Positions 30,801-44,500 of a DNA stretch of 64,000 nucleotides are shown here, piece after piece. This stretch comes from Paraspadella gotoi (taxonomy: Eukaryota > Chaetognatha), in contig CM119264.1 of NCBI GenBank assembly GCA_051294375.1, positions 21,465,045 to 21,529,044 of the forward strand, read 5' to 3'. Within the stretch, counting starts at the first letter, position 1. Every line of letters begins with the position of its first letter. The position numbers were made by a program, and so were the translations under genes. The notes under the pieces are model-generated. The model was not told the origin of the DNA. It saw nothing but the letters and a program-made list of their open reading frames with translations, and did not search any database.

Positions 30801-33800
30801 TATCTCTTTTTATATTAGAAAAGATGTTTGCTAGTGTTTTTAACGTTTTTATCTCTTTTTTACATAGGAAATGTCGTCTGCCGGTGTAATTAACGTTTTT
30901 ATCTCTTTTTACATTGGAAAAGTCGTTTGTCGATGTTTTTAACCTTTTTATCTTTTGTTATAGTGAAAAAGTTGTTTGCCGAAGTTTTTAACGTTTTTAT
31001 TTCTTTTTACATAGAAAATATCGTTTGCCGGTGTTTTCTACGTTTTTATCACTTTTTACATTGGAAAAGCGTTTTTCTTTGTTTCTAAAGTTTTTATCTC
31101 TTTTTATATTGGAAAAGTTGTTTGCAGGTGTTTCAAACGTTTTTATCTCTTTTTACAAAAGAAAAGTCGTTTTTCGGCGGTTTTAAAGTTTTTATCTCTT
31201 TTTACATAGGAAAAGAAAACGGAGAAGTCGTTTTTCGGTGTTTTTAACGTTTTTATCTCTTTTTACAAAAGAAAAGTCGTTTTTTTTATGTTTTTAACGT
31301 TTTTATCTCTTTTTACATAGGAATAGTTGTTTGACGGGGTTTTAAACGGTTTTATTTCTTTTTACATTGGAAAAAGCGTTTTTCTTTGTTTTTAAAGTTT
31401 TTATCTCTTTTTAAAATCGTTTGCTGGTGTTTTTAATGTTTTTATCTCTTTTTACATAGGAAATGTCGTCTGCCGGTGTATTTGACTTTTGTATTTCTTT
31501 TTACATTAAAAAAGTTGTTTGCCGGTGTTTTTAACCTTTTTATCTTTTTTTATATTGTTTGCCGAAGTTTTTAACGTTTTTATTTCTTTTTACATTGGAA
31601 ATAGCGTTTTTCTTTGTTTTTAAAGTTTTTATCTCTTTTTACATTGAAGAAGTTGTTTTTTGGTGTTTTCAACGATTTTATCCTTTGTTACAATGGAAAA
31701 GACGTTTTTCGGTGTTTTTAACTTTTTTATCTTTTTTGACATTGGAAAAGTCGTTTTCGGGCGTTTTTAACGTTTTTAGCTCTTTTTACATAGGAAAAGT
31801 TGTTTGCTGGTGTATTTAACGTTTTTATCTTTTTTTTGACATTGGAAAAGTCGTTTTCGGGTGTTTTTAACGTTTTTATCTTTTTTTACATGGGAAAAGT
31901 CGTTTGTCGGTGTTTTTTATATCTTTTTACATTGGAAAAATAGTTTGAGGGTTTTTTAAAAGTTTTTATCTTTTTTTATATTGGAAAAGATGTTTGCTAG
32001 TGTTTTTAACATTTTATCTCTTTTTACATAGGAAATGTCAGCTGCCGGTGTATTTAACGTTTTTATCTCTTTTTACATTGGAAAAGTCGTTTGTCAATTT
32101 TTTTAACCTTTTTATCTTTTTTTATATTGAAAAAGTTATTTGCCGGTGTTTTCAATGTTTTTATCTCTTTTTACATTACGTTTTCCGGTGTTTTTAACGT
32201 TTTTAGCTCTTTTTACATTGGAAAAGTCGTTTTCCGGTGTTTTTAACGTTTTTATCTCATTCTACAAAAGAAAAGTAGTTTTCTGGTGTTTTTAACCTTT
32301 TTATCTTTTTATATAATCAAAAAGTTGTTTGCCGGTGTTTTTAACGTTTTTATCTATTTTTATTTTAAAAAAGTTGTTTGCAGAAGTTTTTATTTCTTTC
32401 TTCTTTGAAAATATCGTTTTCCGGTGTTTTCTACGTTTTTATATCTTTTTACATTGGAAAAAGCGTTTTTCTTTGTTTTTAAAGTTTTTATCTCTTTTTA
32501 CATTGAAGAAGTTGTTTTCTGGTGTTTTCAACGTTTTTATCTTTTTTTACAAAGGAAAATATGTTTTTCGGTGTTTTTAACGATTTCATTTTTTTTGTCA
32601 TTGGAAAAGTTTTGTTCGGGTGTTTTTAACGTTTTTAGCTCTTTTTACATAGGAAAGGTCGTTTGCCGGTGTATTTAACGTTTTTATCTCTTTTTACATT
32701 GGAAAAGTTGTTTGTCGGTGTTTTTAACCTTTTTATCTCTTTTTATATTGCAAAAAATGTTTGCCGAAGTTTTTAACGTTTTTGTTTCTTTTTACATTGA
32801 AAAAATCGTTTGCCGGTGTTTTCTACGTTTTTATCTCTTTTTACATTGAAAAAAGCGTTTTTCTTTGTTTTTAAAGTTTTTATCTGTTTTTAAAATCGTT
32901 TGCCGGTGTATTTGACGTTTTTATCTTTTTTTACATTGGAAAAGTCGTTTGTCGGTGTTTTAAAAGTTTTTATCTCTTTTTATATTGGAAAAGAAGTTTG
33001 CTAGTGTTTTTAACGTTTTTATCTCTTTTTACATAGGAAATGTCGTCTTCCGGTGTTTTTAACGTTTTTATCTCTTTTTACATTGGAAAAGTCATTTTCC
33101 GGTGTTTTTAACGTTTATATCTCATTCTACAAAAGAAAAGTCGTTTTTTGGTGTTTTTATCCTTTTTATCTCTTTAAATAATCAAAAAGTTGTTTTTACA
33201 TTGGAAAAGTCGTTTGTCGGTGTTTTTTATCTCTTTTTACATTTGAAAAATCGTTTGCCGGTTTTTTAAAAGTTTTTATCTCTTTTTATATTGGAAAAGA
33301 AGTTTGCTGGTGTTTTTATCTTGAACAACATATTGAAAAAGTTGTTTGCAGAAGTTTTTATTTCTTTTTTTTTTGAAAATATCGTTTTCCGGTGTTTTCT
33401 ACGTTTTTATCTCTTTTTACATTGGAAAAAGCGTTTTTCTTTGTTTCTAAAGTTTTTATCTCTTTTTACATTAAAGAAGTTGTTTTCTGGCTTTTTCAAC
33501 GTTTTTATCCTTTTTTACAATGGAAAAGACGTTTTTTGGTGTTTTTAACGTTTTTATCTTTTTTGACATTGGAAAAGTCGTTTTCGGGTGTTTTAAACGT
33601 TTTTATCTTTTTTTAAATTGCAAATAAATGTTTGCCGAAGTTTTTAACGTGTTTATTTCTTTTTACATTGAAAATATCGTTTGCCGGTGTTTTTTACGTT
33701 TTTATCTCTTTTTACATTGGAAAAAGCGTTTTTCTTTGTTTTTAAAGTATTTATCTTTTAGGAAAATTCGTTTGCTGGCGTTTTTAACGTTTTTATCTCT

Positions 33801-36800
33801 TTTTACCTAGGAAATTTCGTCTGCCAGTGTATTTAACGTTTTTATCTCTTTTTACATTGGAAAAGTCGTTTGTCGGTGTTTTTTATCTCTTTTTACATTG
33901 GAAAATCCGTTTGACGGTTTTTTAAAAGTTTTAATCTCTTTTTATATTGGAAAAGAAGTTTGCTAGTGTTTTAAACGTTTTTATCTTTTTTAACATAGGA
34001 AATGTCGTCTGCCGGTGTATTTAACGTTTTTATCTCTTTTTACATTGGAAAAGTCGTTTGTCGATGTTTTTAACCTTTTTATCTCTTTTTATATTGAAAA
34101 CGTTGTTTGCCGAAGTTTTTAACGTTTTTATTTCTTTTTACATTGGAAAAAGCAATTTTCTTTGTTTTTAAAGTTTTTATCTATTTTTACGTTGAATAAG
34201 TTTTTTTCTGGTGTTTTCAACGTTTTTATCCTTTTTTACAATGGAAAAGACGTTATTCGGTGTTTTTACGTTTTTATCTTTTTTGACATTGGAAAAGTCG
34301 ATTTCGGGTGTTCTTAACGTTTTTAGCTCTTTTTACATAGGAAAAGTCGGTTGCCGGTGTATTTAACGTTTTTATCTCTTTTTACATTGGAAAAGTTGTT
34401 TGTCGGTGTTTTTAACCTTTTTATCTTATTTTATATTGCAAAAAATGTTTGACGAAGTTTTTAACGTTTTCATTTCTTTTCACATTGAAAAAATCCTTTC
34501 CGGTGTTTTCTACGTTTCTATCTCTTTTTACATTGTAAAAAGCGTTTTTCTTTGTTTTTAAAGTTTTTATCTCTTGGGAAAAGTCGTTTGCTGGTGTTTT
34601 TAACGTTTTTATATCTTTTTACATAGGAAATGTCGTCTGCCGGTGTATTTAACGTTTTTATCTCTTTTTACATTGGAAAAGTCGTTTGTCGGTGTTTTTT
34701 ATCTTCTTTTACATTAGAAAAACCGTTTGCCGGTTTTTTAAAAGTTTTAATCTCTTTTTATATTGGAAAAGAAGTTTGCTAGTGTTTTTAACGTTTTTAT
34801 CTCTTTTAACATAGGAAATGACGTCTGCCGGTGTATTTAACGTTTTGATCTCTTTTTACATTGGAAAAGTCCTTTGTCGGAATTTTTTATATCTTTTTAC
34901 ATTGGAAAAATCGTTTGCCGGTTTTTTAAAAGTTTTTATCTCTTTTTATATTGGAAAAGATGTTTGCTAGTGTTTTTAACGTTTTTATCTCTTTTTTACA
35001 CTGAAGAAGTTGTTTTCTGGTGTTTTCAACGTTTTTATATTTTTTTACAAAGGAAAAGACGTTTTTCAGTGTTTTTAACGTTTTTATCTTTTTTAACATT
35101 GAAAAAGTTGTTTTCGGGTGTTTTTAACGTTTTTATTTTTTTTTATATTTCAAAAAATGTTTGCCGAAGTTTTTAACGTTTTTATATTTTTTTATATTGA
35201 AAAAGTTGTTTGCCGAAGTTTTTAACGTTTTTATTTCTTTTTAAATAGAAATTATCGTTTGCCGTTGTTTTCTATGTTTTTATCACTTTTTACATTGGAA
35301 AAAGCGTTTTTCTTTGTTTCTAAAGTTTTTATCTCTTTTTATATTGGAAAAGTCATTTGTCGATGTTTTTAACCTTTTTATCTTTTTTTATATTGAAAAA
35401 GTTGTTGGCCGAAGTTTTTAACGTTTTTATTTCTTTTTACATAGAAAATATCGTTTGCCGATTTTTTCTACGTTTTTATCACTTTTTACATTGGAAAAAA
35501 CGTTTTTCTTTGTTTCTAACGTTTTTATCTCTTTTTATATTGGAAAAGTTGTTTGCAGGTTTTTTAAACGTTTTTATCTCTTTTTACAGAGGAAAAGTCG
35601 TTTTTCGGTGTTTTTAACGTTTTTATCTTTTTTTACATCGGGAAAAAAACGGAGAAGTCGTTTCTCGGTGTTTTTAAATGTTTTAGCTTTTTTTACATAG
35701 AAAAAGGAAAAGGAAAAGTCGTTTTTCGGTGTTTTTAACGTTTTTAGCTTTTTTTTACATAGGAAAAGGAAAAGGAAAAGTCGTTTTTCGGTGTTTTTAA
35801 CGTTTTCATCTCTTTTTACAAAAGAAAAGTCGTTTTTTGATGTTTTTAACGTTTTTAGCTTTTTTTACATAGGAAAAGTTGTTTGACGGGGTTTTAAACG
35901 GTTTTATCTTTTTTCATTTTAAAAAAGTTGTTTTCCGAAGTTTTTAACGTTTTTATTTCTTTTTACATAGAAAATATCGTTTGCCGGTGTTTTCTACTTT
36001 TTGGAAAAAGCGTTTTTCTTTGTTTATAAAGTTTTTATCTCTTTTTATATTGGAAAAGTCGTTTGCAGGTGTTTTATACGTTTTTATATTTTTTTACTTA
36101 GGAAATGTCGTCTGCCGGTGTATTTAACGTTTTCAGCTCTTTTTACAAAGGAAAAGTCGTTTTCCAGTGTTTTTAACGTTTACATTTTTTTTTACTAAGG
36201 AAAAGTCGTTTGCTAGTGTTTTTAACTTTTTTATCCATTTTTAATTTGAAAAAGTCGATTGTCGCTTGGAAAGTCGTTTGCCAAAGTTTTTAACGTTTTT
36301 ATTACTTTTTACATTGAAAAAGTTGTTTGCCGGTGTTTTCAATGTTTTTATCTCTTTTTACATTACGTTTTCCGGTGTTTTTAACGTTTTTATCTCATTC
36401 TACAAAAGAAAAGTCGTTTTCTGGAGTTTTTAACTTTTTTATCTCTATATACAATCAAAAAGTTGTTTGGCGGTGTTTTTAACCTTTTTATCTATTTTTA
36501 TTTTGAAAAAGTTGTTTGCAGAAGTTTTTATTTCTTTTTACTTTTAAAATATCGTTTTCCGGTGTTTTCTACGTTTTTATCTCTTTTTACATTCGAAAAA
36601 ACGTTTTTTCTTTGTTTTTAAAGTTTTTATCTCTTTTTATATTGAAGAAGTTGTTTTCTGGTATTTTCAATGTTTTTATCCTTTTTTACAATGGAAAATA
36701 CGTTTTTCGGAGTTTTTAACGTTTTTATCTTTTTTGACATTGAAAAAGTCGTTTTCGGGTGTTTTTAACGTTTTTAGCTCTTTTTACATAGGAAAAGTCG

Positions 36801-37466
36801 TTTGCTGGTGTATTTAACGTTTTTATCTCTTTTTTGACATTGGAAAAGTCGTTTTCGTGTGTTTTTAACGTTTTTTTTTTTTTTCTGTGGAAAAATCGTT
36901 TGCCGGTTTTTTAAAAGTTTTTATCTTTTTTTATATTGGAAAAGAAGTTTGCTAGTGTTTTTAACGTTTTTATCTCTTTTTACATAGGAAATGTCGTTTG
37001 CCGGTGTATTTAACGTTTTTATTTCTTTTTACATTTGAAAAGTCGTTTGTCGATGTTTTTAACCTTTTTATCTCTTTTTATATTGAAAAACTTGTTTGCC
37101 GAAGTTTTTAACGTTTTTATTTCTTTTTACTTTGGAAAAAGCGTTTTTCTTTGTTTTTAAAGTTTTTATCTCTTTTTACATTGAAGAAGTTGTTTTCTGG
37201 TGTTTTCAACGTTTTTATCCTTTTTTACAATGCAAAAGACGTTTTTCGGTGTTTTTAACGTTTTTATTTCTTTTTACATTGAAAAAGTTGTTTGCCGGTG
37301 TTTTCAATGTTTTTATCTCTTTTTACATTACGTTTTCCGGTGTTTTTAACGTGTTTAGCTCTTTTTACTTTGGAAAAGTCATTTTACAGTGTTTTTAACA
37401 TTTTCATTTTTTTTACTAGGAAAAGTCGTTTCCGGAGTTTTTAACGTTTTTATCTCAATCAACAAA
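24836..37466 (+). repeat. 49-bp satellite array, plus orientation, block 2
   Basis: T-rich strand on top. Monomer variants follow a regular order, recognised by tags: aaagcgtttttc, gaagaagttg, gacgtttttcgg, cgttttcgggtg, ccggtgtattt, ttgtcggtg, ttgccgaag, and gttttctacg. The tag gttttctacg recurs at 32426 and 32818, exactly 392 bp (8 x 49). A 100-base gap (27641-27740) interrupts the block, and it ends at another gap. Monomers at 24840-26200 carry many indels. Confidence 0.95.
27641..27740. other. Assembly gap, 100 N
   Basis: A round-number gap inside the satellite; true length is probably unknown. Confidence 0.98.
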
Positions 37467-37566
37467 NNNNNNNNNNNNNNNNNNNNNNNNNNNNNNNNNN
37501 NNNNNNNNNNNNNNNNNNNNNNNNNNNNNNNNNNNNNNNNNNNNNNNNNNNNNNNNNNNNNNNNNN
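37467..37566. other. Assembly gap, 100 N, at a strand switch
   Basis: The satellite is plus-oriented before and minus-oriented after this gap. Confidence 0.98.
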
Positions 37567-40500
37567 CAATGTAAAAAAAGATGAAAACGTTAAAAACACC
37601 GAAAAAAGACTTTTTCTTTTTCTTTTCCTAAGTAAAAAAGCTAAAAACGTTAAAAACACCGAAAAACGACTTTTCCTTTTTAAAAAGAGATGAAAACGTT
37701 AAATACACCGGCAGACGACATTTCCTATGTAAAAAGAGATAAAAACGTTTAAAACATCTGCAAACGACTTTTCCAATATAAAAAGAGATAAAAACTTTAG
37801 AAACAAAGAAAAAGGCTTTTTCCAATGTAAAAAGTGATAAAAACGTAGAAAACACAGGCAAACGATAAAAAGAAATAAAAACGTTAAAAACTTCGGCAAA
37901 CAACTTTTTCAATATAAAAAAAAAGATAAAAAGGTTAAAAACATCGACAAGGACTTTTTCAATATAAAAAGAGATAAAAACGTTAAATACACCGNNNNNN
38001 NNNNNNNNNNNNNNNNNNNNNNNNNNNNNNNNNNNNNNNNNNNNNNNNNNNNNNNNNNNNNNNNNNNNNNNNNNNNNNNNNNNNNNNNNNNNNNNNNNNN
38101 NNNNNNNNNNNNNNNNNNNNNNNNNNNNNNNNNNNNNNNNNNNNNNNNNNNNNNNNNNNNNNNNNNNNNNNNNNNNNNNNNNNNTTTCCTTTGTAAAAAG
38201 AGATAAAAACGTTAAAAACACTAGAAAACTCCTTTTCCAATATAAAAAAGAAAAAAACTTTTAAAAAACCGGCAAACGATTTTTCCAATGTAAAAAGAGA
38301 TAAAAAACACCGACAAACGACTTTTCCAATGTAAAAAGAGATAAAAACGTTAAAAACACCCGAAAACGACTTTTCCAATGTCAAAAAAGAGATAAAAACG
38401 TTAAATACACCAGCAAACGACTTTTCCTTTGTAAAAAGAACTAAAAACGTTAAAAACACCCGAAAACGACTTTTCCATTGTCAACAAAAATAAAAACGTT
38501 AAAAACACCGAAAAACGTCTTTTCCATTTTAAAAAAGGATAAAAACGTAGAAAACACCAGAAAACAACTTCTTCAATGTAAAAAGAGTTAAAAACTTTAA
38601 AAACAAAGAAAAAACGCTTTTTCGAATGTAAAAAGAGATAAAAACGTAAAAAACACCGGAAAATGATATTTTCCAAAAAAAAAGAAATAAAAATTTCTGC
38701 AAACAACTTTTTCAATATAAAAAAAGATATAAAAGTTAAAAACACCGACAAACAACTTTTTGATTGTATAAAGAGATAAAAACGTTAAAAACACCAGAAA
38801 CCACCTTTTCTTTTCCTTTTCCTCTGTAAAAAAAGCTAAAAACGTTAAAAACATCGAGAAACGACTTCTCCGTTTTCTTTTTCTATGTAAAAAGAGATAA
38901 AAACGTTAAAAACACCGAAAAACGACTTTTCCTTTGTAAAAAGAGATGAAAACGTTAAATACAACGGCAGACGACATTTCCTATGTAAAAAGATATGAAA
39001 ACGTTTAAAACACCCGAAAACGACTTTTCCAATATCAAAAAAGAGATAAAAACGTTAATTACACCAGCAATCGACTTTTCCTATGTAAAAAGAGCTAAAA
39101 ACGTTAAAAACACCCGAAAACGACTTTTCCAATGTCAACAAAAATAAAAACGTTAAAAACACCGAAAAACGTCTTTTCCGTTGTAAAAAAGGATAAAAAC
39201 GTTGAAAACACCAGAAAACAACTTCTTCAATGTAAAAAGAGATAAAAACTTTAAAAACAAAGAAAACCGCTTTTTCCAATGTAAAAAGAAATAAAAACGT
39301 TAAAAACTTCGGCAGACGACATTTCCTATATAAAAAGAGATAAAAACGTTAAAAACACTAGCAAACTTCTTACAATAGAAAAAGAGATAAAAACTTTTAA
39401 AAAACCGGAAAACGATTTTTCCAATGTAAAAAGAGATAAAAAACACCGGCAGACGACATTTCCAATGCAAAAAGAGATAAAAACTTTTAAAACACCAGCA
39501 AACGACTTTTCCTATGTAAAAAGAGCTAAAAACGTTAAAAACACCCGGAAACGACTTTTCCAATGTCAACAAAAATAAAAACGTTAAAAATACCAAAAAC
39601 GTCTTTTCCGTTGTAAAAAAGGATAAAACCGGTTTTTTTGCAATATAAAAAGAGATAAAAAGGTTAAAATCACCGACAAACAACTTTTCCAATGTAAAAA
39701 GAGATAAAAACGTTAAAACACCGGCAACCGACTTTTCTCATGTAAAAAGAGCTAAAAACGTTAAAAACACCCGAAAACGACTTTTCCAATGTCAATAAAA
39801 ATAAAAACGTTAAAGACACCGAAAAACGTCTTTTCCATTGTAAAAAAGGATAAAAACGTTGAAAACACTAGAAAACAACTTCTTCAATGTAAACAGAGAT
39901 TAAAACTTTAAAAACAAAGAAAAAAAGCTTTTTCCAATGTAAAAAGAGATAAAAACATTGAAAACACCGACAAACAACTTTTCTCATGTAAAAAGAGATA
40001 AAAACGTCAAAAACACTAGCAAACTTCTTTTCCAATATAAAATGAGATAAAAACTTTTAAAAAACCGGCAAACGATTTTTCCAGTGTAAAAATAGATGAA
40101 AAACACCGACAAACGACTTTTCCAATGTAAAAAGGGATAAAAACGTTAAAAACACCCAAAAACGACTTTTCCAATGTCAAGAAAGATAAAAACGTTAAAA
40201 ACACCGAGAAACGCCTTTTTCATTGTAAAAAAGGATAAAAACGTTGAAATCACCAGAAAACAACTTCTTCAATGTAAAAAGAGATAAAAACTTTAAAAAC
40301 AAAGAAAAAACGCTTTTTTCAATGTAAAAACAGATAAAACGTAGAAAACACCGGAAAACGATATTTTTCTAGAAAAAAGTAATAAAAAGTTCTGCAAACA
40401 ACTTTTTCAATACAAAAATAGATAAAAAGGTTAAAAACACCGACAAACAACTTTTTGATTTATAAAGAGATAAAAATGTTAAAAACCCCAGAAAACGACT

Positions 40501-40983
40501 TTTCTTCTGTAGAATGAGATAAAAACGTTAAAACACCCTTAAACGACTTTTCCAATGTCAACAAAAATAAAAACGTTAAAAACACCAAAAAACGTCTTTT
40601 CCTTTGTAAAAAAGGATAAAAACGTTGAAAACACCAGAAAACAACTTCTTCAATGTAAAAAAAGATGAAAACGTTAAAAACTCCGAGAAACGACTTCTCC
40701 ATTTTCTTTTCTAATGTAAAAAGAGATAAAAACGTTAAAAACACCGAAAAACGACTTTTCCTTTGTAAAAAGAGATGAAAACGTTAAATACACCGGCAGA
40801 CGACATTTCCTAGAGAGATAAAAACGTTTAAAACACCTGCAAACGACTTTTTCAATATAAAAAGAGATAAAAACTTTAGAAACAAAAAAAAGGCATTTTC
40901 CAAAGTAAAAAGTGATAAAAACGTAGAAAACACCGGCAACCGATAAAAAGAAATAAAAACGTTAAAAACACCCGAAAACGACT
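37567..40983 (-). repeat. 49-bp satellite array, minus orientation, block 3
   Basis: Same monomer family as the neighbouring blocks, complementary strand. A 190-base gap lies at 37995-38184, and the block ends at a 25-base gap (40984-41008). Confidence 0.95.
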
Positions 40984-41008
40984 NNNNNNNNNNNNNNNNN
41001 NNNNNNNN

Positions 41009-41160
41009 TTACTTTCCCCAATTTAGCTATATGTGATCATTGTAATACTGTTATAACTATATAAGATTATTTGTACTACTGCCTTACATGTGATCATTTG
41101 TACTCACTGTTTAGCTTACTCATATATTTGCCATTTAACAAAATTTGTTTTGGGGGGGAA
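41009..41160 (+). mobile_element. Retroelement 3' internal end with polypurine tract
   Basis: Non-satellite DNA ending in GGGGGGGAA (41152-41160) directly before TGTTAG, the start of the LTR. A purine run next to TG is the usual plus-strand primer site of LTR retroelements. It is truncated on the left by the assembly gap. Confidence 0.7.
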
Positions 41161-41528
41161 TGTTAGTAATATTTTAATTAGCCTCCAATTTAGTAATTAA
41201 CTTTCGTTCAAATTTTGTCTCTCTAAATTTTCTCAGTTCCAAAGTTTAATATTCATAGATTCCCAGGAACTCAGCGCCTATTTTGTAAACATTTTGTCTA
41301 AGTAGAATAAACAAAGGAAGAGAGACGAGAGGAGGCCGAGATTTTCGTACATTCCATTTTTAGATCTCAAGGGAGTAAGACGCAATATTTTATCAACTGT
41401 TTTATTAACTAATACAACTTTGGCAATCAACAATTATTTCAGGTAACTTCAAAACTAATTAGACAGACTATGCATAGTTCAGCTCTCTATCCGTCATCTA
41501 TTTAGGGTCACAGGTCACGTTACCGACA
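41161..41528 (+). mobile_element. LTR copy A inside the satellite
   Basis: About 368 bp starting TGTTAGTAATATT and ending GTTACCGACA, so TGT...ACA ends. A diverged inverted copy is at 56242-56612. It contains AATAAA near 41308. The right boundary is satellite DNA, consistent with a 3' LTR inserted in, or joined to, the array. Confidence 0.75.
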
Positions 41529-44500
41529 TTACATTGAAGAAGTTGTTTTCTGGTCTTTTCAACGTTTTATCCTTTTTTACAATGGAAAAGACGTTTTTCG
41601 GTGTTTTAACGTTTTTATCTTTTTTGACATTGGAAAAGTCGTTTTCGTTTTTAGCTCTTTTTACATAGGAAAAGTCGGTTGCCGGAGTATTTAACCTTTT
41701 TATCTATTTTTATATTGAAAAAGTTGTTTGTAGAAGTTTTATTTCTTTTTTCTTTGAAAATATCGTTTTCCGGTGTTTTCTACGTTTTACATGGAAAAAG
41801 CGTTTTTCTTTGTTTCTAAAGTTTTTATCTCTTTTTATATTGGAAAGTCGTTTGCAGGTGTTTTAAACGTTTTTATCTCTTTTTACATAGGAAATGTCGT
41901 CTGCCGGTGTATTTAACGTTTCATCTCTTTTTACAAAGGAAAAGACGTTTTTCGGTTTTTTTCTCTTTTTACAAAAGAAAAGTCGTTTTTTGATGTTTTT
42001 AACGTTTTTAGCTTTTTTACATAGAATAGTCGTTTGACGGGATTTTAAACTGTTTTATTTTTTTTTATTGGAAAAGTCGTTTGCCAAAGTTTTTAACGTT
42101 TTAAATTCTTTTTACATTGGAAAAGTGCTTTTTCGGTTTTTTAACGTTTTTATCTCTTTTTGCATTGGAAAAAGTCGTTTTCCAGTGTTTTTAACGTTTT
42201 CATTTTTTTTACTAGGAAAAAGTCGTTTTCCGGTGTTTTTAACGTTTTTATCTCATTCTACAAAAGAAAAGTCGTTTTCTGGTGTTTTTAACGTATTTAT
42301 CTTTTTTGACATTGGAAAAGTGGTTTTCGGGTGTTTTTAACGTTTTTAGCTCTTTTTACATTGGAGAAGTGTTTGTCGGTGTTTTTAACCTTTTTATCTC
42401 TTTATATATTGCAAAAAAAGTTTGCCGAAGTTTTTAACGTTTTTATTTCTTTTTACATTAAAAAATCGTTTGCCGGTGTTTTCTACGTTTTTATCTTTTT
42501 TTATTGGAAAAAGCGTTTTTCTTTGTTTTTAAAGTTTTTATTTCTTTGGAAAAGTCGTTTGCTGGTGTTTTTAACGTTTTTATCTCTTTTTACTTTGAAA
42601 AGTCGTTTGTCGATGTTTTTAACCTTTTCATCTCTTTTTATATTAATGTTGCCAAAGTTTTTAACGTTTTTATTTCTTTTTACATTTGAAAAAGCGTTTT
42701 TCTTTGTTTTTAAAGTTTTTATCTCTTTTTACAATGAAAAAGTTGTTTTCTGGTCTTTTCAACGTTTTTATCCTTTTTTTACAATGGAAAAGACATTTAT
42801 CGGTGTTTTTAACGTTTTTTATTTTTTTTTACATAGGAAAAGTCGGTTGCCGGTGTATTTAACGTTTTTATCTCTTTTTACATTGGAAAAGTTGCTTGCG
42901 GTGTTTTTAACCTTTTTATCTCTTTTTATATTGCAAAAAATGTTTGCCGAAGTTTTTAACGTTTATATTTCTTTTTATATTGAAAAAATCGTTTGCCGGT
43001 GTTTTCTACGTTTTATCTTTTTTTATATTGGAAAAAGCGTTTTTCTTTTTGTTAAAGTTTTTATCTCTTGGGAAAAGTCGTTTGTTGTGTATTTAACGTT
43101 TTTATATCTTTTTACATAGAAAGTTGTTTGTCGGTATTTTTTATCTCTTTTTACCTTGGAAAAATCTTTTGCCGGTTTTTTAAAAGTTTTTATCTCTTTT
43201 TATATTGGAAAAGATGTTTGCTTGTGTTTTTAACGTTTTTATCTCTTTTTACATAGGAAAAGTCGTTTGTCGATGTTTTTAACCTTTTTATCTCTTTTAT
43301 ATTAAAAAGTTGTTTGCCAAAGTTTTAACGTTTTAGTTCTTTTTACAATGGAAAAAAGCGTTTTTCTTTGTTTTTAAAGTTGTTATCTCTTTTTACATTG
43401 AAGAAGGTTTTTTCTTGGTGTTTTCAACGTTTTGATCCTTTTTTACAACGTAAAAGACGTTTTTCGGTGTTTTTAACGTTTTTATTTTTGTTGACATTGG
43501 AAAAGTCGTTTCGGGTGTTTTTAACGTTTTTAGCTCTTTTACATAGGAAAAGTCGTTTGCTGGTGTATTTAACGTTTTTATCTCTTTTTTGACAATGGAA
43601 AAGTCGTTTTCGGGTGTTTTGAACGTTTTTATCTCTTTTTACATTGGAAAAGTCGTTTGTCGGTGTTTTTTATCTTTTTACATTGAAAAATCGTTTGCCG
43701 GTTTTTTAAAAGTTTTTATCTTTTTCTATTGAAAAAGAAGTTTGCTAAGTTTTAACGTTTTTATCTCTTTTACATAGGAAATGTCGTCTGCCGGTGTATT
43801 TAACGTTTTTATCTCTATTTTACATTGGAAAAGTCGTTTGTCGATGTTTTTAACCTTTTTATCTTTTTTATATTGAAAAAGTTGTTTGCCGAAGTTTTTA
43901 ACGTTTTTATTTCTTTTATCGTTTGCCGGTGTTTCTACGTTTTATCACTTTTTACCTTGGAAAAAGCGTTTTTCTTTGTTTCTAAAGTTTTTATCTCTTT
44001 TATATTGGAAAAGTCGTTTGCAGATGTTTTAAACGTTTTTACTCTTTTTACATAGGAAATGTCGTCTGCCGTGTATTAACGTTTCATCTCTTTTTACAAA
44101 GGAAAAGTCGTTTTTTCTGTGTTTTTAACGTTTTATCTCATTCTACAGAAAAAAGTCGTTTTCTGGTGTTTTAACCTTTTTATCTCTTCATACAATCAAA
44201 AAGTTTTTTGTCGGTGTTTTTAACCTTATATCTATTTTTATATTGAAAAAGTTGTTTGCAGAAGTTTTTATTTCTTTTTTCTTGGAAAAATATCGTTTTC
44301 CGGTGTTTTCTACGTTTTATCTTTTTTTTACATTCGAAAAAAGCGTTTTTTCTTTGTTTTTAAAGTTTTTATCTCTTTTACATTGAAGAAGTTGTTTTCT
44401 GGTGTTTTCAATGTTTTATTCTTTTTTTTAAATGGAAAAGACGTTTTTGGTGTTTTGAACGTTTTATTTTTGTTAACATCGGAAAGTCGTTTTCGGGTTT

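Noticed and set aside
42331-43119. 262-codon open frame, the longest near the satellite centre
   Set aside because: It is a direct translation of 49-bp satellite monomers with F/L-rich repeats, and the consensus simply lacks stops in two frames.
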